From Pictodentalium vernedei (Eukaryota > Mollusca > Scaphopoda > Dentaliida > Dentaliidae): 64,000 nt of DNA. Of this stretch, positions 44,873-56,204 are shown piece by piece. The DNA lies in contig CM062294.1 in NCBI GenBank assembly GCA_031216915.1, positions 162,953,455 through 163,017,454 on the forward strand. The letters are read 5' to 3'. Position numbers and translations under genes: made by a program. The notes below the pieces were generated by a model. It was given only the letters and a program-made list of their open reading frames with translations. It did no database searches and was not told the origin of the DNA. Each line of letters opens with the position of its first letter. The stretch's first letter is position 1.

Positions 44873-46015
44873 TGGTCATCCGGGCATGCATATCTTACTC
44901 TGCAGCAGTTACGGGTGTCAGCGTTTCGTTAGTTCAAGTTGTATGTTCGAAATATGCATCGATGACGGGGTGATGTAGGATAAGACAAATTAAGCAGTAG
45001 AGCAAGAATGGATCACAACTAAAACATCTGGGGAGTTGAATGTTTTCACAAGCCATGAAAATAGATTATTGCATCGGTTAATTAATCGCAATCATCGTGT
45101 TCAGTCAAGATGACGAGACCAGATCAGTCAGATTGAATAAGATGCCGTAGGGGCCTAACTTGGTTTAAAAATTTAATTCACATTGAAAACATCAAATTAT
45201 TAACACAAATGGGACGTACTCAAAAACACGACAACCGTAAGGAATCCTTATTCAAAATTATTTGTAAATAAACATGTGTAATAGTATTAGTAAAGTCAGT
45301 AAACATTCGGATAAATCAAGTCTTGAGTGAGAAACATTACTTGTGTTGATTCAAAGGAAAGGAACGTTTTGGGTATTTTTTGGCCATAGCTGCATCGAAT
45401 TCCTTATATATTTAGACTGGTGGCCTGTGGGTTTGGCTTCAGTGGTATTGACGATCTGTTTGTTGTAGTGATTTACAATTCACATTGAGGCGTGACTGTA
45501 TGTAAGCAGCTTATGCCGGAGTTCCTTGGCTGAAATATTTCTCCAATAGTTTAACAACATTTGAGCCATTTGGGGATTGAAATCCCACACTTTCGGCGTT
45601 TCGGTTCTAATCTACCGTTCTATCATGCATACACTGCGTAGAATCGCCTAATCTAGTATCGTGGTCGCTATGGGGAAAGATCCCGATGTGTCTGAACTCT
45701 CTCTGACCCTATCCGTAGTTGGATTGATGCGGCAAAGTGTACTGTCCTAAATCCTAAGTGATGGCGCCTTGTTTTACTCAAGTGACTATAGATAACTTTT
45801 TCATCGTCCACCTTGGTGACACGTGGTCAATTCTCGTTTGAATCTAATCTCATTGGTAAAGTAACTGTGGGGTGAGTTATCACCATTAGAATATTAAGAA
45901 TAGAAAGTGTCCAAACTCCTTTTGGTAGGGATACATTCAAAGCGATACTTTCCAGTAATTTGAACGGCAATGCGCCAGAATCGCATACTATATGATCCTA
46001 ATAGTAACCTTAACC
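44873..46015. repeat. Duplicated segment, less conserved part of block A
   Basis: Aligns with 54147-55366 at roughly 80% identity by eye, with many small indels. No gene seen. The contrast with 47232-47710 is the basis of a finding below. Confidence 0.65.
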
Positions 46016-46017
46016 TA

Positions 46018-46332
46018 CAGTTAAAACTGGAAGTCCTGTCATGACATGCGCACAAATAGCACGTCGATCTGCGCGTTAATCTACGCGTTTTTGACCATAG
46101 TAAGGCTATCAAATTCTGTACATATGGCCTGTGCACAAGCAATGTTTCAGCCAATGGACCTCCGGGTAACCCGGAGGTCCATTGGCAGAAACATTGCCTG
46201 TGTTTGCTATGAGTAACCAGGAGAACCTGCCATGCTTTGGATGCCATTCGATATGGCAATTGCGCGCAATTCCTACGCGTAATTAAGCCTAGATAAGCGC
46301 ACAACTCGTGACAGGACTTCTAGTTTTAACTG
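46018..46332. mobile_element. Pogo-like MITE 2, with empty site in block B
   Basis: TA-flanked, ends CAGTTAAAACTGGAAGTCCTG and CAGGACTTCTAGTTTTAACTG. An inner palindrome at 46147-46193 pairs aatgtttc-gccaatggacctcc with its complement. Block B at 55366-55376 has the uninterrupted sequence (tttacctaacgaatgg) where A has acc-TA-element-TA-cgaatgg. A second copy is at 58853. Confidence 0.92.
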
Positions 46333-46420
46333 TACGAATGGACCGCATCCGCCCACGTAATTTACAAATTAAGTTGTTGAAAAAATATATTTTTCCATGG
46401 AACAAGTTCGTAAATGGGCA
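46333..46420. mobile_element. TTAA-2 MITE end fragment
   Basis: cgaatggaccgcatccgcccacgtaatttacaaatta is the reverse of the TTAA-2 right end (gcatattacgcgggcggatgcgggcaattc). In block B the same fragment (55366-55480) begins acctttacctaacgaat. Pogo-like MITE 2 landed in this MITE end in block A. Confidence 0.7.
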
Positions 46421-46830
46421 CCCTTCTGGAAAGCATGTTGAGATTTAAATTGTGAAAGCAACGGAAAATGTTGCTTTTGTGTTGCGATTAAATCGCCATC
46501 ACATTCCGAAAACAGTTCATCTTTGAAGACCTGCTGTTTTTCGCCGTGAATCAAGGGGATTATGTGGTCTTGAGAAACATTTGGTATGTTTTTTAATAGA
46601 AAGTGGGTCTGTTCCAATAAGGCTAAAATCGTCGCCCTCTGATTGGACGAGAGCTCGCATATTTTTTTTCGATGTTCACTGCTCGAGTGGCATATGTTGA
46701 GGTCTGACGTCACCACACGAAATATTTGAAAAGGGGATAAAAATGGAAGGAGATTCACAGTACATACTGCCAATTGATAATCGTATTTTCCGAGACCAGT
46801 GATCATTCTATGAATGTATACTCACAACCC
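46420..46830. repeat. Duplicated segment, block A, chance open frame
   Basis: Matches about 55481-55900. A minus-strand frame of 145 codons (46369-46806) is open here, but the B copy has one T fewer in a T run (46661 region) and other stops, so the frame is not conserved. I do not call a gene. Confidence 0.6.
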
Positions 46831-47062
46831 ACGTATTAGTTTTTGATTTTAAGTGAGATAGACTTTACCTTTAAATTTATCTCAGTTATTGATTTTGTGT
46901 TGTCCAGTGATGTCCTGGGATACAGGAGTGATTTATCTACTAAATTTGTCATCGTTAAAGTTGCCCTGTCCATTCTAGTTGTTTTGTTCATTCACGATGT
47001 GTGTTTTGGGCTATGGGTAGGGTCCTATTGAAACATATACGTCATTGCGAGGAATTACGGTA

Positions 47063-47166
47063 ACATGGTCTGAGGTTTGCGGCGCTAAGCCTTTGTTCAG
47101 CCGCGACGCCTCGCGTCCCCGTTGAACATACGCTCCGAGCCGCAAACCTCAGACTATGTTACCGTC
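47063..47166. repeat. Hairpin in block A
   Basis: ggtaacatggtctgaggtttgcggc pairs with gccgcaaacctcagactatgttacc around a GC-rich loop (cctcgcgtccccg). The copy at 56205-56312 in block B keeps both arms and a different loop sequence, so the hairpin predates the duplication and the stem has been kept. Confidence 0.85.
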
Positions 47167-47231
47167 AATTCATTACAATAAATTACAATGTATGCAATTG
47201 TGAATTTCTCAAACTGTTTTTATCGTGGTTG

Positions 47232-47710
47232 TAGTGTTAGCAAGATTAGTACACATAACAGCATGGAAGGAAGATTAATATAACAAAAAGCGATATATTG
47301 AGCGAATATTAATGATCTAGCGTTGTCAAGTAGAGTCCGACCACTCCTGACATTGAATCGAATGTCTGCGACAGAAAGCTTATTAGAGGTAACAAAATAT
47401 GCAGAGAAGTGCGCAGTTGTTTCATTAAAGACGAATTACTTGGCGTTATAGATTAATAGATGTCCATTAAAGTATACTTATATCGTGCTTCCTGTATCAA
47501 TTATTCGTAGTATTCAATTAAGGCTTGACAATTGATTAGCAGTTTAGATAAGGTTTACTTCAGACGAGAAAGCGCTCGACGTAATGTGACATTAAAAGGC
47601 AATTTATCAGACCTTAAACGCAATAACCCTATTTTGTGCACGAATTTGCCGTCACGTTATCAATCTAACTTTGTATTGATTTATACTTATCTCGGTGTCT
47701 CATACGTCGC
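47232..47710. other. Highly conserved island in the duplication, copy A
   Basis: Against 56368-56838 in block B I count about 15 differences over the last 335 aligned bases (near 95.5% identity), with one run of about 95 and one of about 80 identical bases. Sequence outside the island is nearer 80%. There is no open frame that both copies share, so a regulatory element, a non-coding RNA or recent gene conversion are the candidates. Confidence 0.75.
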
Positions 47711-47763
47711 TTGCCCAATTTGTGGGCAAGTGACGTATGAGACACCGAGATAAGCATAAATCA
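47677..47763. repeat. Palindrome present only in block A
   Basis: tgatttatacttatctcggtg through cgcttgccca pairs with tgggcaagtgacg through gataagcataaatca; arms of about 40 bases, two or three mismatches. In block B only the left arm exists (56800-56845), followed by tctactctttactctg. The right arm in A appears to be a templated inverted copy of the left arm. Confidence 0.85.
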
Positions 47764-48299
47764 ACTCTGTAGAAGTATTAAAATTAATGAGAGACCAAAG
47801 CCACGAGTGCGAAACTTAGATTGTTATGCATATTGGAAACGTTAAATGAATTTCTTTAGTTGTGCTTCGTTTCCCTCCAAAACAGAGTTTATTACCCCCT
47901 CGAGCTCGTTACAATGGGGAAGGGTAGGGGGGCACAAACTCTGTTCTTTTTTTAATCCGATCTCTCTCCTGACTGTGAACCAGAGACCTGTTGTTCGGCA
48001 GCTCGACCAACGCCATGCAGAAGACACACATAGTCAGACATAACAGGTGGTGTAAAGAGGCTAAATGGCGCCGGTGGAAATCCGACTTAATAGCACATTT
48101 CGCATCCAAGGAAAAGGAATATCATATAAAACGCTCGAGTACCCCCTAGAAACACTACTTTTCTCTTGACCACCAATTCTGTATCTTGAAATTGCCGTAG
48201 GCAAGCGTGTGCTTAGTACGATTTATTTCGGTTACTGTTTATAGACAAAACATTAGAAGCTTCAGAAAGGCGTTTGCTAGAAAATCCTTCTCAAACGCA

Positions 48300-48466
48300 C
48301 AGTACAGCCGCTGTTGACACTGGTCATAATCTACGCGTGGACAGTGATGTCCACGCATGTGTTTACCAGGTTGTAAGAGATCATCATTAGTAAACTTTTA
48401 ATTAATGTAGCACGGGTTGTACACGGTGCTTCATTAATTACATTTTTGATGATTTTTCCTTACTAA
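48300..48466. mobile_element. Pogo-like MITE 1, block A right copy, truncated
   Basis: CAGTACAGCCGCTGTTGACACTGG start, hairpins as in the other copies, then a stop at ttgatgatttttcctta where the next LINE begins. Its partner at 57386-57638 is complete. Confidence 0.75.
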
Positions 48467-50008
48467 CAATAATAACATTTTGACCGGCCGCAGATTTGTC
48501 GCGGTTCTCGGGTGAGAAGGCCTTGGTTACACCCATGTGCTCCCAACTGCCTCCCTATTTCCACGCTTCGTCTCTCCTCCCAAGACTCGGAGACGAACTT
48601 CTTGTCTTGATGATATCCCTTGCCCCCTTCTTCCCAATCTCTCCGATTAGCATATTAACCCTCTCTTTTGAGTCACTCACTAACCACATGTCCTGCATTC
48701 TCCCATCCCACTTCCCCATTATACTACCAATGAATCTTATTCTTTTAGATTGGTATTTTGGGCATTCTAGAAGAAAGTGTTCCAGGGTCTCCACCAGGCC
48801 TAAATGACACATCTGGCACTCCTTTTCACCGTTTTCCCAAGTTTGCCCCTCAGCTCCAGGGGTCGTGATCTCTGCTTGAACAAAAGTGACATCACAAAGG
48901 TGCCATCAAGGTACTCTTCAAAACTAGGCTTCTCTTTATCACGCAGGCCACCCAAAGACCTCTTTGATTTGATCTCCTCTCGCCAATTAAGGTTACCATC
49001 CTCCATGACTCTTTCTCTCACGGTTTTTAGAGTAGTTCTCTACTAGCTCCCTCACTTCAACCATCCACCCTGTCTTGGTATTTGAGTTGAAAATCTCCGA
49101 GTTTCAATAAGTCTATCCTGTCCTTGGTCCTCATCCACCCAAGCTCACCTCTGATTGCTTCTAGTTTTGCGGCATTACTCGACCCCATTATCAATCGGCC
49201 TGCATCGTTCTGCGGGGTTTCATAGCTCGTTACATCCGTTTGGTTTAGGAGTACCACTTCTGCACCATATGTTATACTTGGCAGACCCACCATTTCTCAA
49301 ATGGTTTTCCCCTCGAAAACCTTATTGAAACTGTTTCCCCTATAAGTTTCATTTGATTATGAATTCGCCTCCCCTTCAAAATCAATTTATTTGTGTGGTT
49401 TCGGTAGATGCCTCTTCCTGTAATGTTCATATTTACCTCCAGATACTCGTAGTCACCTGTCTCTCCTACACTACGAAGTCTGCTGCCGCCTTCCGGAATA
49501 CAGGACTCCCCCACTCTCCGCCTTCGAGTAGGGTCCACTTTACGGCCCACGGGTATAACTTTGCTTTTGCTTTCATTTAGTTCGAGTCTCCATTTGTTCC
49601 TATATTTCCCAACAATTCCCAGCATTTTCGCTAGCCCTACTTCGCTTTCTGACACTAGCTCCATATCGTCTGCAATAAAATAGTACTGTGATCTCCAAGT
49701 CCCCAACTGCTACCCCGTCGAAGCTACGCAGGAGTTCATATCCTAAGCCTTTTTATATACAATGCAAAATAATTGGCGAAAGGATACACCCCTGTCTCTC
49801 CGTAGGCACACGTTTTGTTGTTATGTTACCCAGGCTAAGGTCACTCGGTACATCTTTATATAATGCTTTCAGAACTCCAACAAACTCGCAGTCCAAGCCC
49901 AGAGCCTCAAGATTTCACCACATACCCTCCCTCCATATTCTATCGTATACTTTTTTAATATCCAAAAAGGCAGTAAACATCTTTTTTTGTTTTGCATTCC
50001 CGAATTCT
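48467..50008 (-). mobile_element. LINE fragment, SGNH-ORF1 family
   Basis: 5'-truncated copy, (TTA)n tail at 48467-48478, RT fingers near 50008. It lies between pogo-like MITE 1 and the surviving half of a TTAA-2 MITE, whose left half is missing; the insertion or a linked deletion may have removed it. No clear target duplication. An internal gap of about 70 bases relative to the first copy lies near 49090. Confidence 0.88.
48555..49990 (-). pseudogene. LINE ORF2, RT and C-terminal parts
   Basis: Readable blocks from 5' to 3' on the minus strand: FIADDMELVSESEVGLAKML (the catalytic FADDM with an extra residue), KWRLELNESKSKVIPVGRKV, ITGRGIYRNH-NKLILKGRR, VGLPSITYGAEVV, AIRGELGWMRTKDRIDLLKLG, then after frame changes MCHLGLVETLEHFLLECPKY. 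Several stops and shifts. It supplies a second sequence for the region where the 9123 copy has its 25-bp duplication. Confidence 0.85.
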
Positions 50009-50135
50009 AGCTCGTTCCAAAGAGGGGTCACATGATATGGTTTTGTTGAAATATTTTGAAAAATATTATTTTTTCAGATGCTAAATTTGCATATTACGCG
50101 GGCGGATGTGGGCGATTCATTGGGTAAAGGGTTAA
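50009..50135. mobile_element. TTAA-2 MITE, right half
   Basis: From agctcgttccaaagaggggtc to ggcgattcattgggtaaagggttaa. It carries CCAAAG in its right arm, as in the 14488 copy. The left half is missing beside the LINE. Confidence 0.85.
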
Positions 50136-50645
50136 ACAAACATATTGTCCATGGCGTAGTGGTCCCATCAACGTTCTGGATGATTTGGTCACACCTTAGC
50201 GATAACTTGACCACGACCTCTGAGGAAATCGTTTTGGAAAAAATCTGTTATTATACCCAACTCAATATGAGCACCAAGACTATTTTCATAAAATATGCTG
50301 CAATGAGGATTTTAAATGTAAAGAAAATGTTTTAACACATAATGAATTTCCCACAAAATAGAACATTAAGACTGTCTCCATACTATCACCCGTGATTAAT
50401 TACCAGATAAACGAGAGGATAAATAAACAAAATATACAAGAAAGCAAACTGTTACAAACAAGAAAGTCGAAAAGCATAAATATTCCCCAAAATCATGTAA
50501 ACCCGTTTACCTCGAGCCGTTCTTGAGAAATCTCAGCTCCACACAGTTGCTTTTGGTTAATGTTTCGGATGTAAGTGATTTGATGTAAAGCCAAAGAGTA
50601 CTTATGTGGATTTCAGGCTTATAAATTATTATTAGTTACTACGGG

Positions 50646-50893
50646 TTAACCCTTTGACCCCTCGTTTCCTGGAATGGTTTCGCCTTCGTGTATACTTACA
50701 TTGAGATGGATCAGTGCAATATCAATATACAGAGAGGATAAAATAATAACTGCAGTCTGCAGCCGTCCGGCTGCAGACTGCAGTTATTATTTTATCATCA
50801 ATGTCCCGTGTATAGACCTCTTATAATAGGACAAAAATGGGAGGAAATTATGTCTTGGACCGAAGAGTCGGTCTTGTGCGGGTAAGGGGTTAA
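50646..50893. mobile_element. TTAA-5 palindromic MITE, block B
   Basis: TTAACCCTTTGACCCC to GGTAAGGGGTTAA, TTAA-flanked. Central palindrome aataactgcagtctgcagcc-gtcc-ggctgcagactgcagttatt. Orthologue of 42216. Confidence 0.88.
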
Positions 50894-51648
50894 GAGTTTA
50901 CCAAATCCCTCAAATTACATACTTGTGGTCGAGTAGACGTCATGACCGTCACACCAGTTCTCAGACCAGAGAGAACAAAGCTACCCCAGTCATCCTCTTT
51001 CTCTCCCGCACCATTATGACATTTCCAACTGACATTTATTGATGTCAATACAGCATAACCGTACAGCATCTCTTTGTTATGGTATTAATTGAATTACTCA
51101 TTAGTTTCAATAGGACACTAAAGGAACTTACGACTCAAGGTCAGGTGCCTATCAACAGCTCATTGCGGAAGATAACTTGGGTTAAAGGGTTCAAATTCCA
51201 GGTAAAATGCCAAGGTCCGATTTCGATTGCTATATATCCATGCTACGGAAACAATGAACCTGTTGCTCCAATACTGGAAATTAATATCATAGAAGGGTTT
51301 CTTCTTCCGGTTTGGAAGTAAAGATGTCTAGCGAATTTCGATAAACTTGTGGAAAATCGAAGGCAGTATTGTTCCATCGAGATTCACAACATGCATATTC
51401 AAGTGACCAAAGACGCACTAACACAGCCATTTCTTATTGAAACGGCTTTTCGGGTAATATGTCGCCGCCTAAATAATACTGTTTGAGCTGTAATAGGTTT
51501 CATACCTAACGTATAAATACAAAAATGTTATTTAAACTAAGTGTTGATCTCAGGAGCTGGTTAAACTGACTGGAAATAAGTGACGTTATTCATTGATGGG
51601 CTCTAGTGTAGTCCTTGCAAGAATGTTGCGCAAGCTTTTGTTTTTCTT

Positions 51649-51897
51649 TTAACCCTTTACCCAACGCAGACGATATCAAATTTATTATTTTAAATATTAT
51701 TTTTTTAATTTTTTCTAAAAATTTCAACAAAACCATATCATGTGACCCCCTCGTTGGAACCAGCTCGTCGAGCTCGTTCCAACGAGGGGTCACATGATAT
51801 GGTTTTGTTGAAATGTTTTGAAAAATAATATTTTTTTAACTGCTGAATTTGCATATTACGCGGGCGGATGCGGGCAATTCATTGGGTAAAGGGTTAA
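51649..51897. mobile_element. TTAA-2 palindromic MITE, best copy
   Basis: TTAACCCTTTACCCAACGCAG at the left and CATTGGGTAAAGGGTTAA at the right, 249 bp. Palindrome about 51722-51812 with CGTTGG on the left arm and CCAACG on the right. Absent from block A. Confidence 0.92.
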
Positions 51898-52230
51898 CCG
51901 TTGACAGTTGAAGATGTAGTTGTTCTTTTAATTTAGAATTAGTTTTATGGAATGTTACAAATTCTGATATTTGGCGTTTATTCTGTTCTACCTTAAATTG
52001 AAAGGAGTGATTGATTTCAACACATAAATGACAAATTGCCAGTGACTTTGAAGTTAATTGATTCAATAAACTTCTCGATTTTTTTCTAAGTTCGTCTGTT
52101 TTATCAACTAGATCTTTAATTGGCGGTTTAATTGGATGAATTTCTAATTCGCCCAGATAGTGACCAGGACGATTACAATGGTGTGCTACTGGGGCGTCAA
52201 AATTCGTTGTGTGTCGAGTAGCACGTTCTC
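51898..52230 (-). pseudogene. Unrecognised coding-like fragment
   Basis: A minus-strand frame runs from a stop near 52231 to the MITE at 51897 with a protein-like composition: HTTNFDAPVAHHCNRPGHYL near its start, then a lysine- and leucine-rich, probably helical part (DLVDKTDELRKKSRSLLNQL). The VA-H-C/F-N-PGH pattern recalls the tail of the GIY-YIG nuclease of Penelope-like retroelements, but the following sequence does not fit that family as I know it. It is open over about 110 codons, cut by the MITE downstream and by a stop upstream. It may be a fragment of a mobile-element protein. Confidence 0.35.
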
Positions 52231-53329
52231 ACAAAGGATTTTGAGTTTATCCCATATTCTGTTTCCTACAGCGTTTACATGTGATAAGATATATAGCATT
52301 GGGTGCATTACAATAGAGATAGCCGCGGATCTGTAAATGATTTTTCGTTTGCTCAGAGAAAACTCCTCTTTCCGATCAAGCATAAAATTACCAAATCTAT
52401 AACGACGCTTTGTGCAATTTTGTACAGTGCTATAACAACTGTGCAACGGTCTTTCGTGTTAAATTTTCAGAGATTGAAAATCGTTAATTTCTACAGGAGT
52501 TTCCAATTTTTTTCAAAGTCTCATATGTCAAGCTACGCAAAAAAACATAAAGTACCCGCCCCTCGATCTCACAGCGCAAAACAGAGTAGACTTAGCCTCG
52601 TTGAAATTGACCGTATCACTCCAATTGCTGTGATAACGAATGAGCTGTTATTTGATGATATCTTTAAATGAAATGATTGTGTATATAATAATTGATGTTA
52701 ATCACATAGTTTAAAATATTCTTTACAATTTAGATACCCAGATTCTTAGAAGCATTTCACTTGAAACATAGTCAGGTCGAGAAAATCAACAGATTTTGAA
52801 TAATGACTTTTCTTGAGAAAATCACCTAGAAGGGAGATTTCTTATCGCATTTTGACAAAATAGGCCAAATTCGTATCCAGAAACATCTGCGAGGTAAAAC
52901 GATAGGCTTCTGTGGGACCCTAAACAACAAATGAGATGGATATAACCCATGATCAGCAATTCAAAGTCTACAGCATACTGTTGGGCTTCAAAGCGTAAAG
53001 TCACGTGCAATAAGATCCCCGCGATGCTTCGAAATGAGATTCGATTCAAAATCGTACTGATGATTCCATTCTATTGCATTTGCATCGCGCTGATTTCGAA
53101 ATTTTCGAATCAGTGAAATGTTCTCAAAACCTTAACGAGTGTCTCCCCTTGACCTCATCTTCTATCAGCATCTGTCTACAGTTGAATCCAGAAATCCTGT
53201 AACAATTAGTGCAGGAAAGTCCCGTTACTTAATGCGCACCATACTGCAGACGAATGAAGTAGCCTAAAATGCACAAAAGTGTTGCTCTGTGCAAATCAAA
53301 ATATAATGCGCTATTAGCGAGTTCTTCAG
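52231..53329. other. Unassigned DNA, absent from block A
   Basis: No gene supported. 53085-53165 matches the reverse strand of 6370-6445. The plus frame at 52303-52671 (122 codons) has no recognisable domain. Confidence 0.4.
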
Positions 53330-53928
53330 TAATATCCTTGAGTGCAGCAAGGCCTGCAAAGCCTTGTTGCACTCAAGGGGCGAAATACACCATAATCTAT
53401 GCTATTCACTAGATTATGAGGCCAAAAACATAAAACAAATCACGAATATGAACTTTTGATGGCAAAGAAATAAAAATAAAAATTAAAATAAAAAACAGCC
53501 CGCCCACATGCAATTTTGCTACAAATTGCCTAATAAACAGAATAAGATCTAGTTTGTGGGGCCTAAATCAGTTCTATTTGCTCAGACAAATAATAATAAT
53601 GATATCATTTTTAAACATTTCTTCTTCTTCAGAACAAAAAAACCACACTATTTTTCATATTTAGTGATAGGAGCTATGGTTAAATTAATCTAGTCTTCGG
53701 CATATTTAAAGAGTTATAGGCAGGGGTAAGAGCAGAAACATCCAGACGAACAAAGCGTCCAGGCATATACCATTCAGCCAATCAAATCACTGGATTTTAA
53801 CTGTCAGGAAGTTAATACACATCTTTATGGGTAGATGCGTGTCTATGTGGGAGTGGGGTTCTACGTGTTGTTTGTGTATTCTTGGCTCTTCCGTCGCTGG
53901 ATACACTTGAATATACTACAGTACAATC

Positions 53929-54146
53929 GCCATGGACTGGTCGTAATCCACGCGTTCGCAGTGATGTCCACGCATGCGTTTTCCAGATAATAAAAGTCAC
54001 CGTCAGCCAAATTTGTTGTACCGAGTGTTTCTTTAATTAAATTTTTTTATGATTATTCCTATAATTGGTGTTTGGAATCTAATATTTTTGCGTTCGTGGA
54101 AATATTGCCCACCTGTGGAATGTGACCAGTCCACGTAGGTCACTCG
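53929..54146. mobile_element. Pogo-like MITE 1, block B left copy
   Basis: Starts CAGTACAATCGCCATGGACTGG and has the same hairpin series as the other copies; a gap removes part of the third hairpin. Right end eroded at gaccagtccacgtaggtc. Confidence 0.75.
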
Positions 54147-56067
54147 AGATTGCACAGCTTACTCTGTAGCATTTACGGATGTCAGCATTTCGCTGGTTCA
54201 AGTTGTCCATGCAAAATATGCATCGATGACGGGGGTAATATAGTGTAAGATATAAGAGTGGATAACTATTAAAACATCCTGGGAGTCGGATTTTTACACA
54301 GGCAATGAGTATAGATTATTGCATCAGTCAATTAATCGGTATCATCTTGTTCCGTCGAATTAACGAGACCAGGTCAGACAGATTAAACAAGATGGCGTAG
54401 GGATCTAATTTGATTTAAGAATTCAATTCACCTTGAAAACATCAAATTATTAACAGCAAAAATGGGGGATCTACGCAGCGTAATCAAAAACTGCAACCGT
54501 GGTGAGTCTTCATTCAAAATTATTTGGAAAACAAACATGTCTAATGGTATTGGAAAAGTCAGTAAATATTCGGACAAATCAAGTCTCGATTGAGAAACAT
54601 TACTTGCGTTGATTCAAAGGGAATGAATGGATTTGGTATTTTTGGTTTCAATCGTCAGGAATATTTCCGTTGGTCGGAAAAGTGAGCCGAAAATTCGCTT
54701 TTCTGATCACGAAAAATATTTCAATTATTTAAACATAGGCAATGGACTATTCAAAGGCTGGACTGGTTGCAGGCCAAATCTGAATCGACTTTCTTATATA
54801 TTTAGACTGGTGGCTTCTGGGTTTGGTTCCAGTGGTACTGAAGATCTGTTTGTTGTACTGATTTATAGTTCACATTGAGGGTTGAATGTATGTATGCAGC
54901 TCATGCTGAATTTCCTTGGCTGAAATATTTCTCCAACAATTTAACAACATTTGAGCCATTTGGGGATTGAAATATCCACACTTTCGGCGTTTCGGTTCTA
55001 ATCTGCCATTCTATCTTGCATACATTGTGTAGAATCGCCTAATCTGGTATCGTGGTCAGTTCTAGGATGGGAGCATTGATCGATTCGCTGTGAGGAAAGA
55101 TCTCAGTATGTCTGAACCGTTTCTGGCCCCATCCGTAGTTGGGTTGATGCGAGAAAAGTATACTTTCCTAGAGCTTAAATGATAGCGCCTTGTTTTACTC
55201 AAGGGACAATTTATGACTTTGTCATCTTCCACCAAGGCGAAGCGTGGCCAATCCTCGTATTAAGAACAGGAAATGTCAAAATTTGTTTTGGTAGGGATAC
55301 ATTCGTAGTTTCCAGTAATTTGAATGGCAATGCGCCAGAATCGCATACTATATGATCCTAATAGTAACCTTTACCTAACGAATGGGCCGCATCCGCCCAC
55401 GTAATTTACAAATTAGGTATTTGGACAAATATATTTTTTTACAAAATTTCCACAAAACAATACCACGTGACTTGGAACAAGTTCGTAAATTGATACACTT
55501 TTGGAAAAAGTGTTCATATTTAATTTTTGAAAGCAACGGGAAATGTTACTTTTGTGTTGCGATTTAATCGGCCTCACATTCCGAAAACATTTCATTTTTG
55601 AAGAGCTGTGGTTTGTCACCGTGATGATAAAATCAGGGGATTATGCGGTCCTGAGAGACATTTCGTACATTTTTTAATAAAAAGAGGGGTATGTTCCAAT
55701 AAGACTAAAATCATCGTCTTCTGATTGGACGAGAGATCGAATATTTTTTTCGGTGTTTATTGCTCCAGTTGCATATGTTATCCTCTGACGTCACCACTGG
55801 AAATATTTGAGAAGGGGATAAAACTGGAAGGAGATTCTGAGTGCATACTACCAATTAAAAATCGTATTTTTCGAGACCAGAGATCATGCTATAAACGTAT
55901 ACTGACAACCCACATAAGTGTATGATCTGAGACAGACTTAACCTCGAAATTTATCTCCGTTATTGCGTCTGTGTTGTCCAGTGATATCCTGGGATACACG
56001 AATGGTTTATTTACTGAATTTCTTATCGTTAAAGTTGTCTTGTTCATTCAAGTTGTCTTGTTTAATT

Positions 56068-56134
56068 CGTCGCGTGAGAACCATAAGGTTCTATCTTCCA
56101 ATGGAAGATAGAACCTTATGGTTCTCACGCGACG
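56068..56134. repeat. 67-bp perfect palindrome, block B only
   Basis: Two arms of 33 bases (starting cgtcgcgtgagaacc) are exact complements around a single central A at 56101. The matching point in block A (about 46990) reads ttgttcattcacgatg with no trace of it. No terminal target duplication is obvious. Confidence 0.95.
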
Positions 56135-56204
56135 TTTTTCACGATGTGGGTTTCGAACTATGGGTAGAGTCTTATTGGAACATATACGTTATTGTGAGGA
56201 ATTA

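Larger units (their letters stand above)
37384..48466. repeat. Segmental duplication, block A
   Basis: Three stretches of this block recur in the same order and orientation in block B: 37384-37906 (B 50141-50533), 42095-43075 (B 50533-51590) and 44010-48466 (B 53330-57560). Between them A carries its own LINE (38511), SINE (40828), TTAA-3 MITE (41318) and CCGG palindrome (43443). By eye, identity ranges from about 80% to 95%. A further partial copy of 39590-41850 lies at 58140-58800. Confidence 0.85.

Noticed and set aside
46369..46806. 145-codon minus-strand frame in block A
   Set aside because: The homologous stretch in block B has a one-base difference in a T run and other stops, so the frame was not maintained; part of it lies in a TTAA-2 MITE remnant.
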